Origin: JAAZKA01 sp034926225
Lineage (GTDB): Bacteria; Bacillota; Clostridia; Oscillospirales; QAMX01
Direction of reading: 5' to 3'
Assembly: GCA_034926225.1 (NCBI GenBank)
Contig: JAYFRF010000016.1
Coordinates: 1 to 64,000 of the forward strand
Length of the DNA: 64,000 bases
The notes beneath the pieces are model-generated. The model did not search any database and was not told the origin of the DNA. It saw nothing but the letters and a program-made list of their open reading frames with translations. The position numbers and the translations under genes are program-made. The first letter of the stretch is position 1. Each line of letters starts with the position of its first letter. Below are positions 31,946-40,019 of the stretch, one piece after another.

Positions 31946-32881
31946 ATGACAAAGGTATTCATCAACGGACATGAGGGAACTACGGGTCTGCGCATCGTCG
32001 AACGACTCGCGGGAAGGCCGGACATTTCGCTCATTTCCATCCCCGACGAGCTGCGCAAGGATCCAGCCGCCGTTGCCGAGCGTATCAACGCGTCGGATAT
32101 CACATTTTTGTGCTTACCGGACGCCGCGGCGCGCGAGGCGGTGGCGCTTGCCACAAATACCTCGGCGAAGATCATCGACACCTCCACCGCGCACCGTACG
32201 AATCCCGCGTGGGCGTACGGATTTGCGGAGTTGTCCCCCGCGCATCGGGAAAAGCTCGCGTCCTCGGGGCGCGTTGCCGTGCCGGGCTGCCACGCGTCGG
32301 GGTTCATCTCCGTGATCTATCCGCTGATCGCGGCGGGCGTGCTCTCCCCGGATACCTTCCTCGCCGCCACGTCGGTTACGGGCTACTCCGGCGGCGGCAA
32401 GAAGATGATCTCGGCGTACCGCGCGGAGGATCGGCCCGGGGGCTACGATTCCCCCCGTCAGTACGGCCTTTCGCAGGCGCATAAGCATCTGCCGGAGATG
32501 GCGGCGGTATGCGGGCTGACCACGCCCCCGGCGTTTATACCGATTGTCGCGGACTTTTACGCGGGTATGGTCGTTTCCGTACCGCTTTGCGCAAAGAATA
32601 TGCGCTGTCCCATGGGCGTCGCGGCGCTGCGGGAGCTATATGCCGCGCATTACGCGGGCGCGAAGCTCGTCCGGATGGGAGAGGCTGACGAAGACGGGTT
32701 TATCGCGGCGAACACACTAGCCGGCCGCGATACGCTGGAAATCCTCGTGACAGGCAACGACGAGCGTCCCGTGGTGAACGCGCGGTTTGATAACCTCGGC
32801 AAGGGCGCTTCGGGTGCCGCGGTACAGTGCATGAATATTCTGATGGGCGCCGACGAAACAACGGGGCTTGTCATCGAATAA
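31946..32881 (+). CDS. argC: N-acetyl-gamma-glutamyl-phosphate reductase, short type
   Basis: 311 residues from ATG 31946 (MTKVFINGHEGTTGLRIVERL, shown in part by VFINGHEGTTGLR). An ATG at 31937 is in frame but touches the AAGGA ribosome site, so 31946 is preferred. The catalytic Cys lies in VPGCHASGF. The length and GHEGTTGL opening match the type 2 (about 310-residue) ArgC. It reduces N-acetylglutamyl phosphate to the semialdehyde with NADPH. Second gene of the arginine operon. Confidence 0.94.
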   Translation: MTKVFINGHEGTTGLRIVERLAGRPDISLISIPDELRKDPAAVAERINASDITFLCLPDAAAREAVALATNTSAKIIDTSTAHRTNPAWAYGFAELSPAHREKLASSGRVAVPGCHASGFISVIYPLIAAGVLSPDTFLAATSVTGYSGGGKKMISAYRAEDRPGGYDSPRQYGLSQAHKHLPEMAAVCGLTTPPAFIPIVADFYAGMVVSVPLCAKNMRCPMGVAALRELYAAHYAGAKLVRMGEADEDGFIAANTLAGRDTLEILVTGNDERPVVNARFDNLGKGASGAAVQCMNILMGADETTGLVIE

Positions 32882-32893
32882 GGGAGAGGTCAT

Positions 32894-34105
32894 ATGAAAT
32901 ACATCGAAGGCGGCGTATGCGCGGCGAAGGGTTTCCGTGCAGGGGGCATCCACTGCGGCATCCGCAAGAACCGCACGAAGCGCGATCTCGCGCTCATAGC
33001 GAGCGATGTCCGCGCGGCGGCCGCGGCGGTCTATACGACGAATAAGGTCTACGGCGCGCCGATCACGGTCACACGCGAGAATATTGCCGACGGTTATGCC
33101 CAGGCTGTTATCGTCAACTCCGGAAACGCCAATACCTGCAACGCAAACGGCATTGAAATCGCCAAGGGCATGTGCGGTCTTGTCGAGCGGTACGCCGGCA
33201 TCGCAGCGTCGGATGTCGTCGTCGCGTCCACAGGCGTGATCGGACAGCAGATGTCCCTCGACCCGATAGCGTCGGGCATGCCCGCGCTGGTAGCCGCGCT
33301 CGGGAAAAACCATGCGGACGCGGCGGAAGCGATCATGACTACCGATACCGTCCCGAAGGAAGCCGCGGTCGAGTTCACCGTCGGCGGCCGCACGGCACAT
33401 ATCGGCGGCATGGCCAAAGGCTCCGGCATGATCCACCCCAACATGGCGACTTTGCTTGTTTTCATCACCTCTGACGTTGCCATTTCCCCGAAAATGCTTA
33501 AAAATGCCCTTAGTGAGGACGTTAAGGACACGTTCAACATGGTCAGCATCGACGGAGACACCTCGACGAACGATACCTGCGCCGTGCTCTCAAACGGGCT
33601 TGCCGGAAATGCGGAGATCACCGCTCCCGGCGCGGATTACGAAGCCTTCCGCGCAGCGCTGCACGCCGTGACCGAGAAGCTTTGCATCATGATCGCCAAA
33701 GACGGCGAGGGCGCGACGAAGCTGATCACCTGCCGGGTGACGGGCGCGAAGGACGAACAGAACGCGAAGCTCGCCGCGAAGTCGATCGTCTGCTCCAGCC
33801 TCGTCAAGGCCGCGATGTTCGGCGCGGACGCCAACTGGGGCCGTGAGCTGTGCGCTTTAGGCTACTCCGGCGCGGAAATGGACGTTTCGAAGATCGGCGT
33901 CGCCTTCCGTTCCCGCAAGGGCACGATCTTAGTCTGTGAAAACGGCGTGGGCGTCGATTTCTCAGAGGACGACGCAAAAATCATCCTCTCCGAGGACGAG
34001 ATCGACATCCTCGTGACGTTCGGCGACGGAAATGCCGCCGCGACCGCGTGGGGCTGCGATCTGACCTACGATTACGTCAAGATCAACGGCGATTACCGCA
34101 CTTAA
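32894..34105 (+). CDS. argJ: Bifunctional glutamate N-acetyltransferase / ornithine acetyltransferase
   Basis: 403 residues. The self-cleavage site is in MIHPNMATLL, between Ala185 and Thr186; the new N-terminal Thr is the nucleophile. SGMIHPNMAT and the C-terminal WGCDLTYDYVKINGDYRT motif are typical. It transfers acetyl from N-acetylornithine to glutamate, making the pathway cyclic; some ArgJ also use acetyl-CoA. ATG 32894 follows AGGGAGAGG. Because no argA or argE is seen, the cyclic route is likely. Confidence 0.96.
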   Translation: MKYIEGGVCAAKGFRAGGIHCGIRKNRTKRDLALIASDVRAAAAAVYTTNKVYGAPITVTRENIADGYAQAVIVNSGNANTCNANGIEIAKGMCGLVERYAGIAASDVVVASTGVIGQQMSLDPIASGMPALVAALGKNHADAAEAIMTTDTVPKEAAVEFTVGGRTAHIGGMAKGSGMIHPNMATLLVFITSDVAISPKMLKNALSEDVKDTFNMVSIDGDTSTNDTCAVLSNGLAGNAEITAPGADYEAFRAALHAVTEKLCIMIAKDGEGATKLITCRVTGAKDEQNAKLAAKSIVCSSLVKAAMFGADANWGRELCALGYSGAEMDVSKIGVAFRSRKGTILVCENGVGVDFSEDDAKIILSEDEIDILVTFGDGNAAATAWGCDLTYDYVKINGDYRT

Positions 34106-34121
34106 TATGCCGGAGAAGACG

Positions 34122-34895
34122 ATGCTGTCGAAAAAAGACCTGATTGCAGCGTTTGAAAGTCTCGGGCTCCGTGCCGGGATGAAGGTACAGCTGCATTCGT
34201 CGCTGTCGAGTCTCGGCTGGGTCGACGGCGGCGCGGATACCGTTCTCGACGCGCTGACGGAGGTTATCACCCCGGAAGGCACGCTGATGCTGCCGTCGTT
34301 TAACCACGGCGCGCCCTATGATAAGGGCGAAATTTTCGACGTGCGCATGACGCCGACGACGAACGGGAAAATCCCCGATGCCTTTTGGCGGCGCACGGAC
34401 GTGTGCCGAGGGGTCAATCCGACGCACCCCTTCGCCGCTTGGGGGAAGGATGCGGCGTATTATGTAACCCACGATCAGGAAGCCCCGACGATGGGGAAAG
34501 GCTCACCGCTTGACCGGCTGATGCGCGACGGGGGCTATGTCTTGCTTCTCGGCGTGGGGTATCACTCAAACACCTTTCATCACCTCGTTGAAACCGTCAC
34601 AGGCGCGCCGTGTCTTGCGCCTTCGGGGGAAGCGTATCCCGTGATAGTGTATAACGGACGTGAAATGCTTACCCATACATGGGCGTGGCGCGACGGGGCT
34701 TGCCCTGTCGATGACAGCAGGGTACCGCTCTATACCGAAGCGATGCGACCGATCGAACGGCGCGCGCGGGTGGGGGACGCGGAAGCGGTGCTGTTTCCCA
34801 TGAAGCCGGCCTTTGAGATCATCGCGCGGACGCTGGCGAGAGCTTGCCAAAGCTGTTCGATCCACCCGCGAATCTGTGAATACACGAGAAAATAA
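34122..34895 (+). CDS. AAC(3)-family N-acetyltransferase inside the arginine operon
   Basis: 257 residues from ATG 34122 (MLSKKDLIAAFESLG), with GGAG 6 bp upstream; ATG 34107 is an alternative. The Antibiotic_NAT signature is clear: VQLHSSLSSLGWVDGGADTV, TPEGTLMLPSFNH, VNPTHPFAAWG and the YVLLLGVGYHSNTFHHLVE region, shown here in part. Family members acetylate the 3-amino group of aminoglycosides, but many chromosomal relatives have other or unknown substrates. It sits 16 bp after argJ and 19 bp before argB with the same base composition, so it is co-transcribed and not obviously recent. A metabolic role is possible but unproven. Confidence 0.85.
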   Translation: MLSKKDLIAAFESLGLRAGMKVQLHSSLSSLGWVDGGADTVLDALTEVITPEGTLMLPSFNHGAPYDKGEIFDVRMTPTTNGKIPDAFWRRTDVCRGVNPTHPFAAWGKDAAYYVTHDQEAPTMGKGSPLDRLMRDGGYVLLLGVGYHSNTFHHLVETVTGAPCLAPSGEAYPVIVYNGREMLTHTWAWRDGACPVDDSRVPLYTEAMRPIERRARVGDAEAVLFPMKPAFEIIARTLARACQSCSIHPRICEYTRK

Positions 34896-34914
34896 GCCGA
34901 AAGGATGAAGCTGT

Positions 34915-35763
34915 ATGCCGACAAACGCCGAACGCGCTCAGACCTTAACCCATGCGCTTCCCTATATACAGAAATACTCCGGCAAAATCGTCGTCATCAA
35001 ATACGGCGGCAATGCCATGATCGACGAGGACTTAAAACAGGCCGTCATGCGAGACGTCGTGCTGCTGTCGCTCGTCGGCGTGAAGGTTGTCCTCGTCCAC
35101 GGCGGTGGACCCGAGATCACCGACCTGTTAAAAAAGATCGGCAAGAAGTCCGAATTCATCGACGGTCTTCGCGTGACCGACGCAGAGACGATGGACGTCG
35201 TGCAGATGGTGCTTGCGGGGAAGGTCAACAAGACGCTCGTCAACCTGCTCCACCTCGCGGGCGGCCGCGCGATCGGGCTTTCCGGCATGGACGGCCATAT
35301 GCTTCTGGCAAAACGCCACAGCGAGGCGCACGGCTTTGTCGGCGACGTCGTTTCCGTCAATCCGCAGCCCATCCTTGACGTGCTGGCGTGCGGATACATC
35401 CCCGTCATCTCCACGCTCGGCGTGGACGACGAGGGCGGCATCTACAACATCAACGCCGACACCGCCGCCGCCGAAATTGCGGGAACCTTAAGCGCGGAAA
35501 GCATGATCCTGATGACCGATATCGCGGGGCTCCTCCGCGACCCGAAGGATACCGCGACCCTGATGCCCGTCGTCGATATCAACGAGGTACCGGCGCTGCG
35601 GCGTGACGGTGTGATCTCCGGCGGTATGATCCCGAAGATCGAGTGCTGCGTGGAAGCCATCCGGCAGGGCGTTTCGAAGGTCTTTATCATCGACGGACGC
35701 GTTCCGCATTCAATTATCATCGAAATGCTGACCGATGAAGGCATCGGCACCATGTTTGTGTGA
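34915..35763 (+). CDS. argB: Acetylglutamate kinase
   Basis: 282 residues. The amino-acid-kinase motifs are KIVVIKYGGNAMID, VVLVHGGGPEIT and VISGGMIPKIECC. It phosphorylates N-acetylglutamate. The N-terminal helix (MPTNAERAQTLTHALPYIQKY) resembles that of arginine-feedback-inhibited hexameric enzymes, so feedback control is likely. ATG 34915 follows AAAGGATGAAG. It precedes argD by 8 bp. Confidence 0.96.
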   Translation: MPTNAERAQTLTHALPYIQKYSGKIVVIKYGGNAMIDEDLKQAVMRDVVLLSLVGVKVVLVHGGGPEITDLLKKIGKKSEFIDGLRVTDAETMDVVQMVLAGKVNKTLVNLLHLAGGRAIGLSGMDGHMLLAKRHSEAHGFVGDVVSVNPQPILDVLACGYIPVISTLGVDDEGGIYNINADTAAAEIAGTLSAESMILMTDIAGLLRDPKDTATLMPVVDINEVPALRRDGVISGGMIPKIECCVEAIRQGVSKVFIIDGRVPHSIIIEMLTDEGIGTMFV

Positions 35764-35771
35764 GGAAAGCT

Positions 35772-36935
35772 ATGAATACATTTGAACTTGTCAACGAATA
35801 CGTCGCTCAAACCTACGGGCGCGCGCCGGTCGCGTTCGTGTCCGGCAAAGGCTCGGAGCTTTTCGACGAAAGCGGGAAGCGCTATATCGACCTCGGCTCA
35901 GGGATCGCGGTCAACGCGTTCGGCGTCTCGGACGACGCGTGGCTTGCCGCCGTCGTACGGCAAGCGTCTACGTTACAGCACACTTCAAACCTCTACTATA
36001 CCGCACCGATGGCGCGTCTTGCGCAGCTCTTATGCGAGAAATCCGGCATGAAGAAGGTCTTCTTCGGCAATTCCGGTGCGGAGGCCAACGAAGGCGCGAT
36101 CAAAGCCGCCCGTAAGTACGCGCACGACAAATACGGTGACGAACGGTCAACAATCGTAACGCTCCAAAACAGCTTCCACGGACGCACCATCGCGACGCTT
36201 GCCGCGACGGGACAGGACGCGTTCCATACGCATTTCGGGCCTTTCCCCGAAGGGTTTGACTATGTACCGGCAAACGATCTTACCGCGATGGAACAGAAGC
36301 TTTCCGAAAAACCCTGCGCCGCCGTGATGATGGAGCTTGTTCAGGGCGAGGGCGGCGTGATGGCGCTCGATCCCGATTACGTACGCGGCGTGGAAAAGCT
36401 TTGCCGTGCGCATGATGCACTGCTCGTCGTCGACGAGGTGCAGACCGGCAACGGCCGCACAGGGAAGTATTTTGCGTATCAGGTCTACGGTATCACCCCC
36501 GATATTGTGACGACCGCGAAGGGCATCGCCGGCGGACTGCCGATGGGCGCGGTGCTGTTCGGCGAACGCACCGAAAACGTCCTCGAAAAGGGGCAGCACG
36601 GCTCCACCTTCGGCGGAAATCCCGTCTGCGCGGCAGCCGCGATCTCGATCGTCAGCCGCATCGACGATACACTGCTAGATGAAGTCCGCGAAAAAGGCGA
36701 CTATATCCGCCATGCGCTTGAGGGGACGCCGCATGTCGGAACTGTCACGGGGCTTGGGCTGATGATCGGCATTGAAACCGACAAAAAGGCCGCCGACGTC
36801 GTGGACGCCGCCCGGGAAAGCGGCGTGGTCGTCCTGACCGCGCATGACCGCGTCCGGCTCGTACCCGCACTGAACATTCCGATGGCCCTCCTTCGGGAAG
36901 CGATCGGCATCTTAAAGGAGGTCTTGTCCGCATGA
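35772..36935 (+). CDS. argD: Acetylornithine aminotransferase
   Basis: 387 residues from ATG 35772 with GAGGAAAG upstream; an ATG frame start at 35760 overlaps argB and lacks a site. This class III PLP enzyme shows the pyridoxal-binding Lys in TTAKGIAGGLPMGA, VDEVQTGNGRTG, and GSGIAVNAFG near the N-terminus. It converts N-acetylglutamate semialdehyde to N-acetylornithine. The stop overlaps the argF start by 4 bp (ATGA). Confidence 0.95.
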   Translation: MNTFELVNEYVAQTYGRAPVAFVSGKGSELFDESGKRYIDLGSGIAVNAFGVSDDAWLAAVVRQASTLQHTSNLYYTAPMARLAQLLCEKSGMKKVFFGNSGAEANEGAIKAARKYAHDKYGDERSTIVTLQNSFHGRTIATLAATGQDAFHTHFGPFPEGFDYVPANDLTAMEQKLSEKPCAAVMMELVQGEGGVMALDPDYVRGVEKLCRAHDALLVVDEVQTGNGRTGKYFAYQVYGITPDIVTTAKGIAGGLPMGAVLFGERTENVLEKGQHGSTFGGNPVCAAAAISIVSRIDDTLLDEVREKGDYIRHALEGTPHVGTVTGLGLMIGIETDKKAADVVDAARESGVVVLTAHDRVRLVPALNIPMALLREAIGILKEVLSA

Positions 36936-37834
36936 AGCATCTGTTAAAGCTCTCCGACTTATCGACAGAGGAGATTATCAGCATTTTAAACCTCGCCGAT
37001 CAGCTCAAATATGAGAAAAAACATGGCATCCCCCATCCGAGGCTTGCGGGGAAAACCCTTGGCATGATCTTTACGAAGTCCTCCACCCGCACCCGCGTCT
37101 CGTTTGAAGTCGGCATGTACGAGCTTGGCGGACTCGGGATATTCCTCTCGAACCGCGATATCCAGCTTGGGCGCGGCGAGCCGATCCGCGACACCGCCCG
37201 CGTGCTGTCCCGCTACTGCGACGGCATTATGATCCGTACCTTCGCGCAGTCCGACGTCGAGGATCTCGCGAAATACGGCACCATCCCGATCATCAACGGT
37301 CTGACCGATTACGCGCATCCCTGTCAGGTCCTGGCGGACCTGATGACCATCCGCGAGCACAAGGGCACCTTAAAGGGACTCAACTTCTGCTTTATCGGCG
37401 ACGGCAATAACATGGCAAACTCGCTCATCGTTGGCTGCATCAAGGTCGGCATGAATGTTTCCATCGCCTGCCCCGATGACTATCGCCCCGACGCCGCGAT
37501 CATGGCCTGGGCGGAGTCGACCGGCCGCTTTACCGTGACACACGACATCCCTGCGGCAGCAGTGGACGCCGATGTGCTGTATACCGACGTGTGGGCGTCG
37601 ATGGGCCAGGAGGACGAGGCTACTGTCCGCCGCGCGGCGTTCGCGGGCTACCAGATCAACGACGCTGTGATGTCGGTTGCCAAACCCGACGTCATGGTCT
37701 TGCACTGTCTGCCCGCGCATCGCGAGGAGGAGATCACCGAAAAGGTCTTCGAAGCGCATGCGAACGAGATTTTTGATGAAGCCGAGAACCGTCTCCATGC
37801 GCAGAAAGCGGTTCTTGTCAAGACGATGGGTTAA
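36932..37834 (+). CDS. argF: Ornithine carbamoyltransferase
   Basis: 300 residues. The carbamoyl-phosphate motif is KSSTRTRVSFEVG, HPCQVLADLMT follows, and the ornithine-binding HCLPAHR is intact. It makes citrulline from ornithine and carbamoyl phosphate. Last gene of the arginine operon, followed by a terminator. With argG the operon covers glutamate to argininosuccinate except argA and argH. It is anabolic by context, since arcA and arcC are absent. Confidence 0.96.
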   Translation: MKHLLKLSDLSTEEIISILNLADQLKYEKKHGIPHPRLAGKTLGMIFTKSSTRTRVSFEVGMYELGGLGIFLSNRDIQLGRGEPIRDTARVLSRYCDGIMIRTFAQSDVEDLAKYGTIPIINGLTDYAHPCQVLADLMTIREHKGTLKGLNFCFIGDGNNMANSLIVGCIKVGMNVSIACPDDYRPDAAIMAWAESTGRFTVTHDIPAAAVDADVLYTDVWASMGQEDEATVRRAAFAGYQINDAVMSVAKPDVMVLHCLPAHREEEITEKVFEAHANEIFDEAENRLHAQKAVLVKTMG

Positions 37835-37837
37835 CAT

Positions 37838-37851
37838 ATTCCCCGGGAAAC
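37838..37851. promoter_or_regulatory. Noc-binding-sequence-like palindrome 1
   Basis: ATTCCCCGGGAAAC differs at 2 of 14 positions from the Bacillus subtilis Noc site ATTTCCCGGGAAAT. It is intergenic, 1.2 kb from the noc gene. A coincidental match is possible. Confidence 0.35.
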
Positions 37852-37886
37852 GAGCGGTTTATCTTTGTGTAGACCGCTCTATTTTT
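37852..37886 (+). terminator. Terminator of the arginine operon
   Basis: GAGCGGT (37852-37858) and ACCGCTC (37873-37879) with a 14-nt loop, followed by TATTTTT. Confidence 0.75.
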
Positions 37887-37906
37887 CATATAAGGAGGAA
37901 CCATCC

Positions 37907-39022
37907 ATGTTCGAACTGCGAACCGACAGCTTCCGGGGAGAGACAGGAAGAACGGTCGAGCGCGTGGGCATCTACGAAGGTGATACCCGTATGTCATGGG
38001 CGACCTTGACCGGCACAAGTTCACGGTTAGGCGGACACCTCGTCCCGACGCTTTGCATCGGCGGTGTCGGCAGCGCGCCGGAGTATCGGCGCGGCGGGAA
38101 TGTACGCAGGATCTTTGATTATGCCTTCGAAAAGAGCGCCGGTGAGCCCTGGGCAGTCGCCATGCTGCATCCGTTTTCCTTCAACTACTACCGTAAATTC
38201 GGCTTTGAGCGCGTATGCGATCACCGGATCGTGACGGTTCCGATGACCGCGCTTTCCCACCTTCCCCGCTTCTCAGAGTTTCATCCGATGAAAGAATCGG
38301 ATATTCCGGCGATCCTCGCCCTCTACGGGCGCTTTTCCGAGCCGCGTAATTGCACGCTTACACGAACGGAGGCCGCTTTCCGGATCGATTCCGCGCCGGG
38401 CACGCCGTTTTTCTATGCATGGTACAAAGATGGTGTGCCGAAAGCCTATCTCAAGCTCTCGACAAAAAAGAAAATGCTCACAAACCACATGGGCGAGGGC
38501 GTTTTGACCGTCCATGAGATCGCGTTCGACGATCCGGAGGGCTTATACGCTGCGCTCGGCTTCCTGAGGATGTACGAGGGCGAGCTGGAGACCGTTGTGT
38601 TCGAGAATATCGCGCATATCCCGGAGATGGGATGCGCGATGACGGAGTACATCGCCGAAAAGATCGAGCTTGTCCCCGATATCGCCGCACGCGTACTGGA
38701 TACGAAGGCAGTGCTGTGCGCAAACATCTACCCGCAAAAGGCGGGACGCTTTACCGTTCGCGTGGACGATACGCTCATTAAAGTTCGCGGCACCTTCCGC
38801 GTGGACTATGAAAACGGGGCCGCGGAGGTACGGCGGCTCGACGACGGTGCGGCTTTTGACCTCCGCGCGGATGCGGCCGCGTTTACTAGGCTTGTTTACG
38901 GCGCGGAGAGCATGAACGCGGCCCTCGCGGCCTATTTGCCGGGGGTAACTTTAAACAACGATGCCGAGGACTTCTTCCGGGCGTTCCCGAAGCGCGCCTG
39001 CGGCTTATTCGAGCATTTCTAA
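37907..39022 (+). CDS. GNAT acetyltransferase with an SCP2-like C-terminal domain (Eis-like)
   Basis: 371 residues from ATG 37907 after AAGGAGGA. The N-terminal GNAT fold includes a version of the acetyl-CoA loop (VGSAPEYRRGGNVRRIFDYA). A second GNAT-like unit and a C-terminal sterol-carrier-like domain follow (RFTVRVDDTLIKVRGTFRV). This architecture is that of the Eis family, whose members acetylate amino groups of peptides or aminoglycosides; the native substrate here is unknown. It is the second acetyltransferase gene within 5 kb. Its stop codon overlaps the end of the convergent noc gene. Confidence 0.8.
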   Translation: MFELRTDSFRGETGRTVERVGIYEGDTRMSWATLTGTSSRLGGHLVPTLCIGGVGSAPEYRRGGNVRRIFDYAFEKSAGEPWAVAMLHPFSFNYYRKFGFERVCDHRIVTVPMTALSHLPRFSEFHPMKESDIPAILALYGRFSEPRNCTLTRTEAAFRIDSAPGTPFFYAWYKDGVPKAYLKLSTKKKMLTNHMGEGVLTVHEIAFDDPEGLYAALGFLRMYEGELETVVFENIAHIPEMGCAMTEYIAEKIELVPDIAARVLDTKAVLCANIYPQKAGRFTVRVDDTLIKVRGTFRVDYENGAAEVRRLDDGAAFDLRADAAAFTRLVYGAESMNAALAAYLPGVTLNNDAEDFFRAFPKRACGLFEHF

Positions 39023-39840
39023 GCCTGCTTCGGAATCCGTATGCGCAGCTCCACCGCGTCGGGTAAATCCTCCCGTTCGCACGATGCCTGCAGCCCCGAG
39101 TCGCGCATGACTGAAAAAGCACGGTTAATAGTATTTATAAATATACGCGCATCACGGACAAGCACCTTCGGACGCACCTCCGGCACTTTTGCCGGCTTTA
39201 TAACGGGTTCCGGCGGGGTGATCAGGCTTTCCACATACGCTTCCGTCTGCGCTACGGTCAGCCCCTCCGACGCGATATGCTCGAGTGCCGGACGAAACTG
39301 CGCGTCGGGCAGCCGCAGCACGCTCCGCGCATGCCGTTCCGTGAGGCCTGAGGTGCGGATAAACGAAATCAGGCTGTCGTCAAACCGTAGAAGGCGCAGC
39401 TTGTTCGCCACCGACGACTGCGACTTCCCCACCCGCGTCGCCGTCTGCTCCTGCGTTAGGCCGTACACCCGGATGAGACGCTGATACCCGAGCGCGACTT
39501 CGAAGAAGTCCAGGTCACGGCGCTGCAAATTTTCGATGAGCGATAAAAGGGAGGACTCCTCGTCGTCCACATGGATGAGGATGCACGGAACCTCCGTCAA
39601 ATGTGCAATTTTAGCCGCTCTCAGGCGCCGCTCCCCGGCGATCAGCTCATACACGCCGCCGAGCTTACGCACGGACAGCGGCTGCAGGATCCCATGCTGC
39701 GAGATGCTGGCGGCCAGCTCCCGGAGCGCCTGCGGCTCGAAATACGTACGCGGCTGCGCGGGATTGGGGACGATTTTATCGATCGGAAGACATAGAACTT
39801 CGGTTCGCTCCTCCTTTGGCTTTAGAAAAGGCAATGCCAT
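39019..39840 (-). CDS. noc: Nucleoid occlusion protein Noc (ParB-like CTPase)
   Basis: 273 residues. The CTP-binding box is GERRLRAA (69-76), ENLQRRDL follows, and the HTH includes RVGKSQSSVANKLRLL. Q141, K147 and R169 (LTERHAR) match the Noc-specific DNA-recognition residues, and the C-terminus (RDARIFINTINRAFSVMRDSG ... RIRIPK) matches Noc rather than Spo0J. Noc binds its sites, spreads and blocks septation over the chromosome. The N-terminus (MALPFLKPKEER) is shorter than the amphipathic membrane helix of B. subtilis Noc. ATG 39840 follows AAGGAGG. The usual neighbours rsmG, soj and spo0J are absent. Confidence 0.9.
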   Translation of the reverse strand: MALPFLKPKEERTEVLCLPIDKIVPNPAQPRTYFEPQALRELAASISQHGILQPLSVRKLGGVYELIAGERRLRAAKIAHLTEVPCILIHVDDEESSLLSLIENLQRRDLDFFEVALGYQRLIRVYGLTQEQTATRVGKSQSSVANKLRLLRFDDSLISFIRTSGLTERHARSVLRLPDAQFRPALEHIASEGLTVAQTEAYVESLITPPEPVIKPAKVPEVRPKVLVRDARIFINTINRAFSVMRDSGLQASCEREDLPDAVELRIRIPKQA

Positions 39841-40019
39841 AAAAGCTTAAAACCTCCTTTTTGGCTTCTGTGAGTTTTACTTTAGCAAAGAAATGCCAAA
39901 AAAGCAAGAGAAACCGCTCGACAAAGTTTGCTATAACCTCCTAAAATGACGGAATAAAGCATGCAACTTCGGGTTACGCTATGCTTAAGCCCCGTTTTTT
40001 TCAAAGGAGGTTTTTTCTT

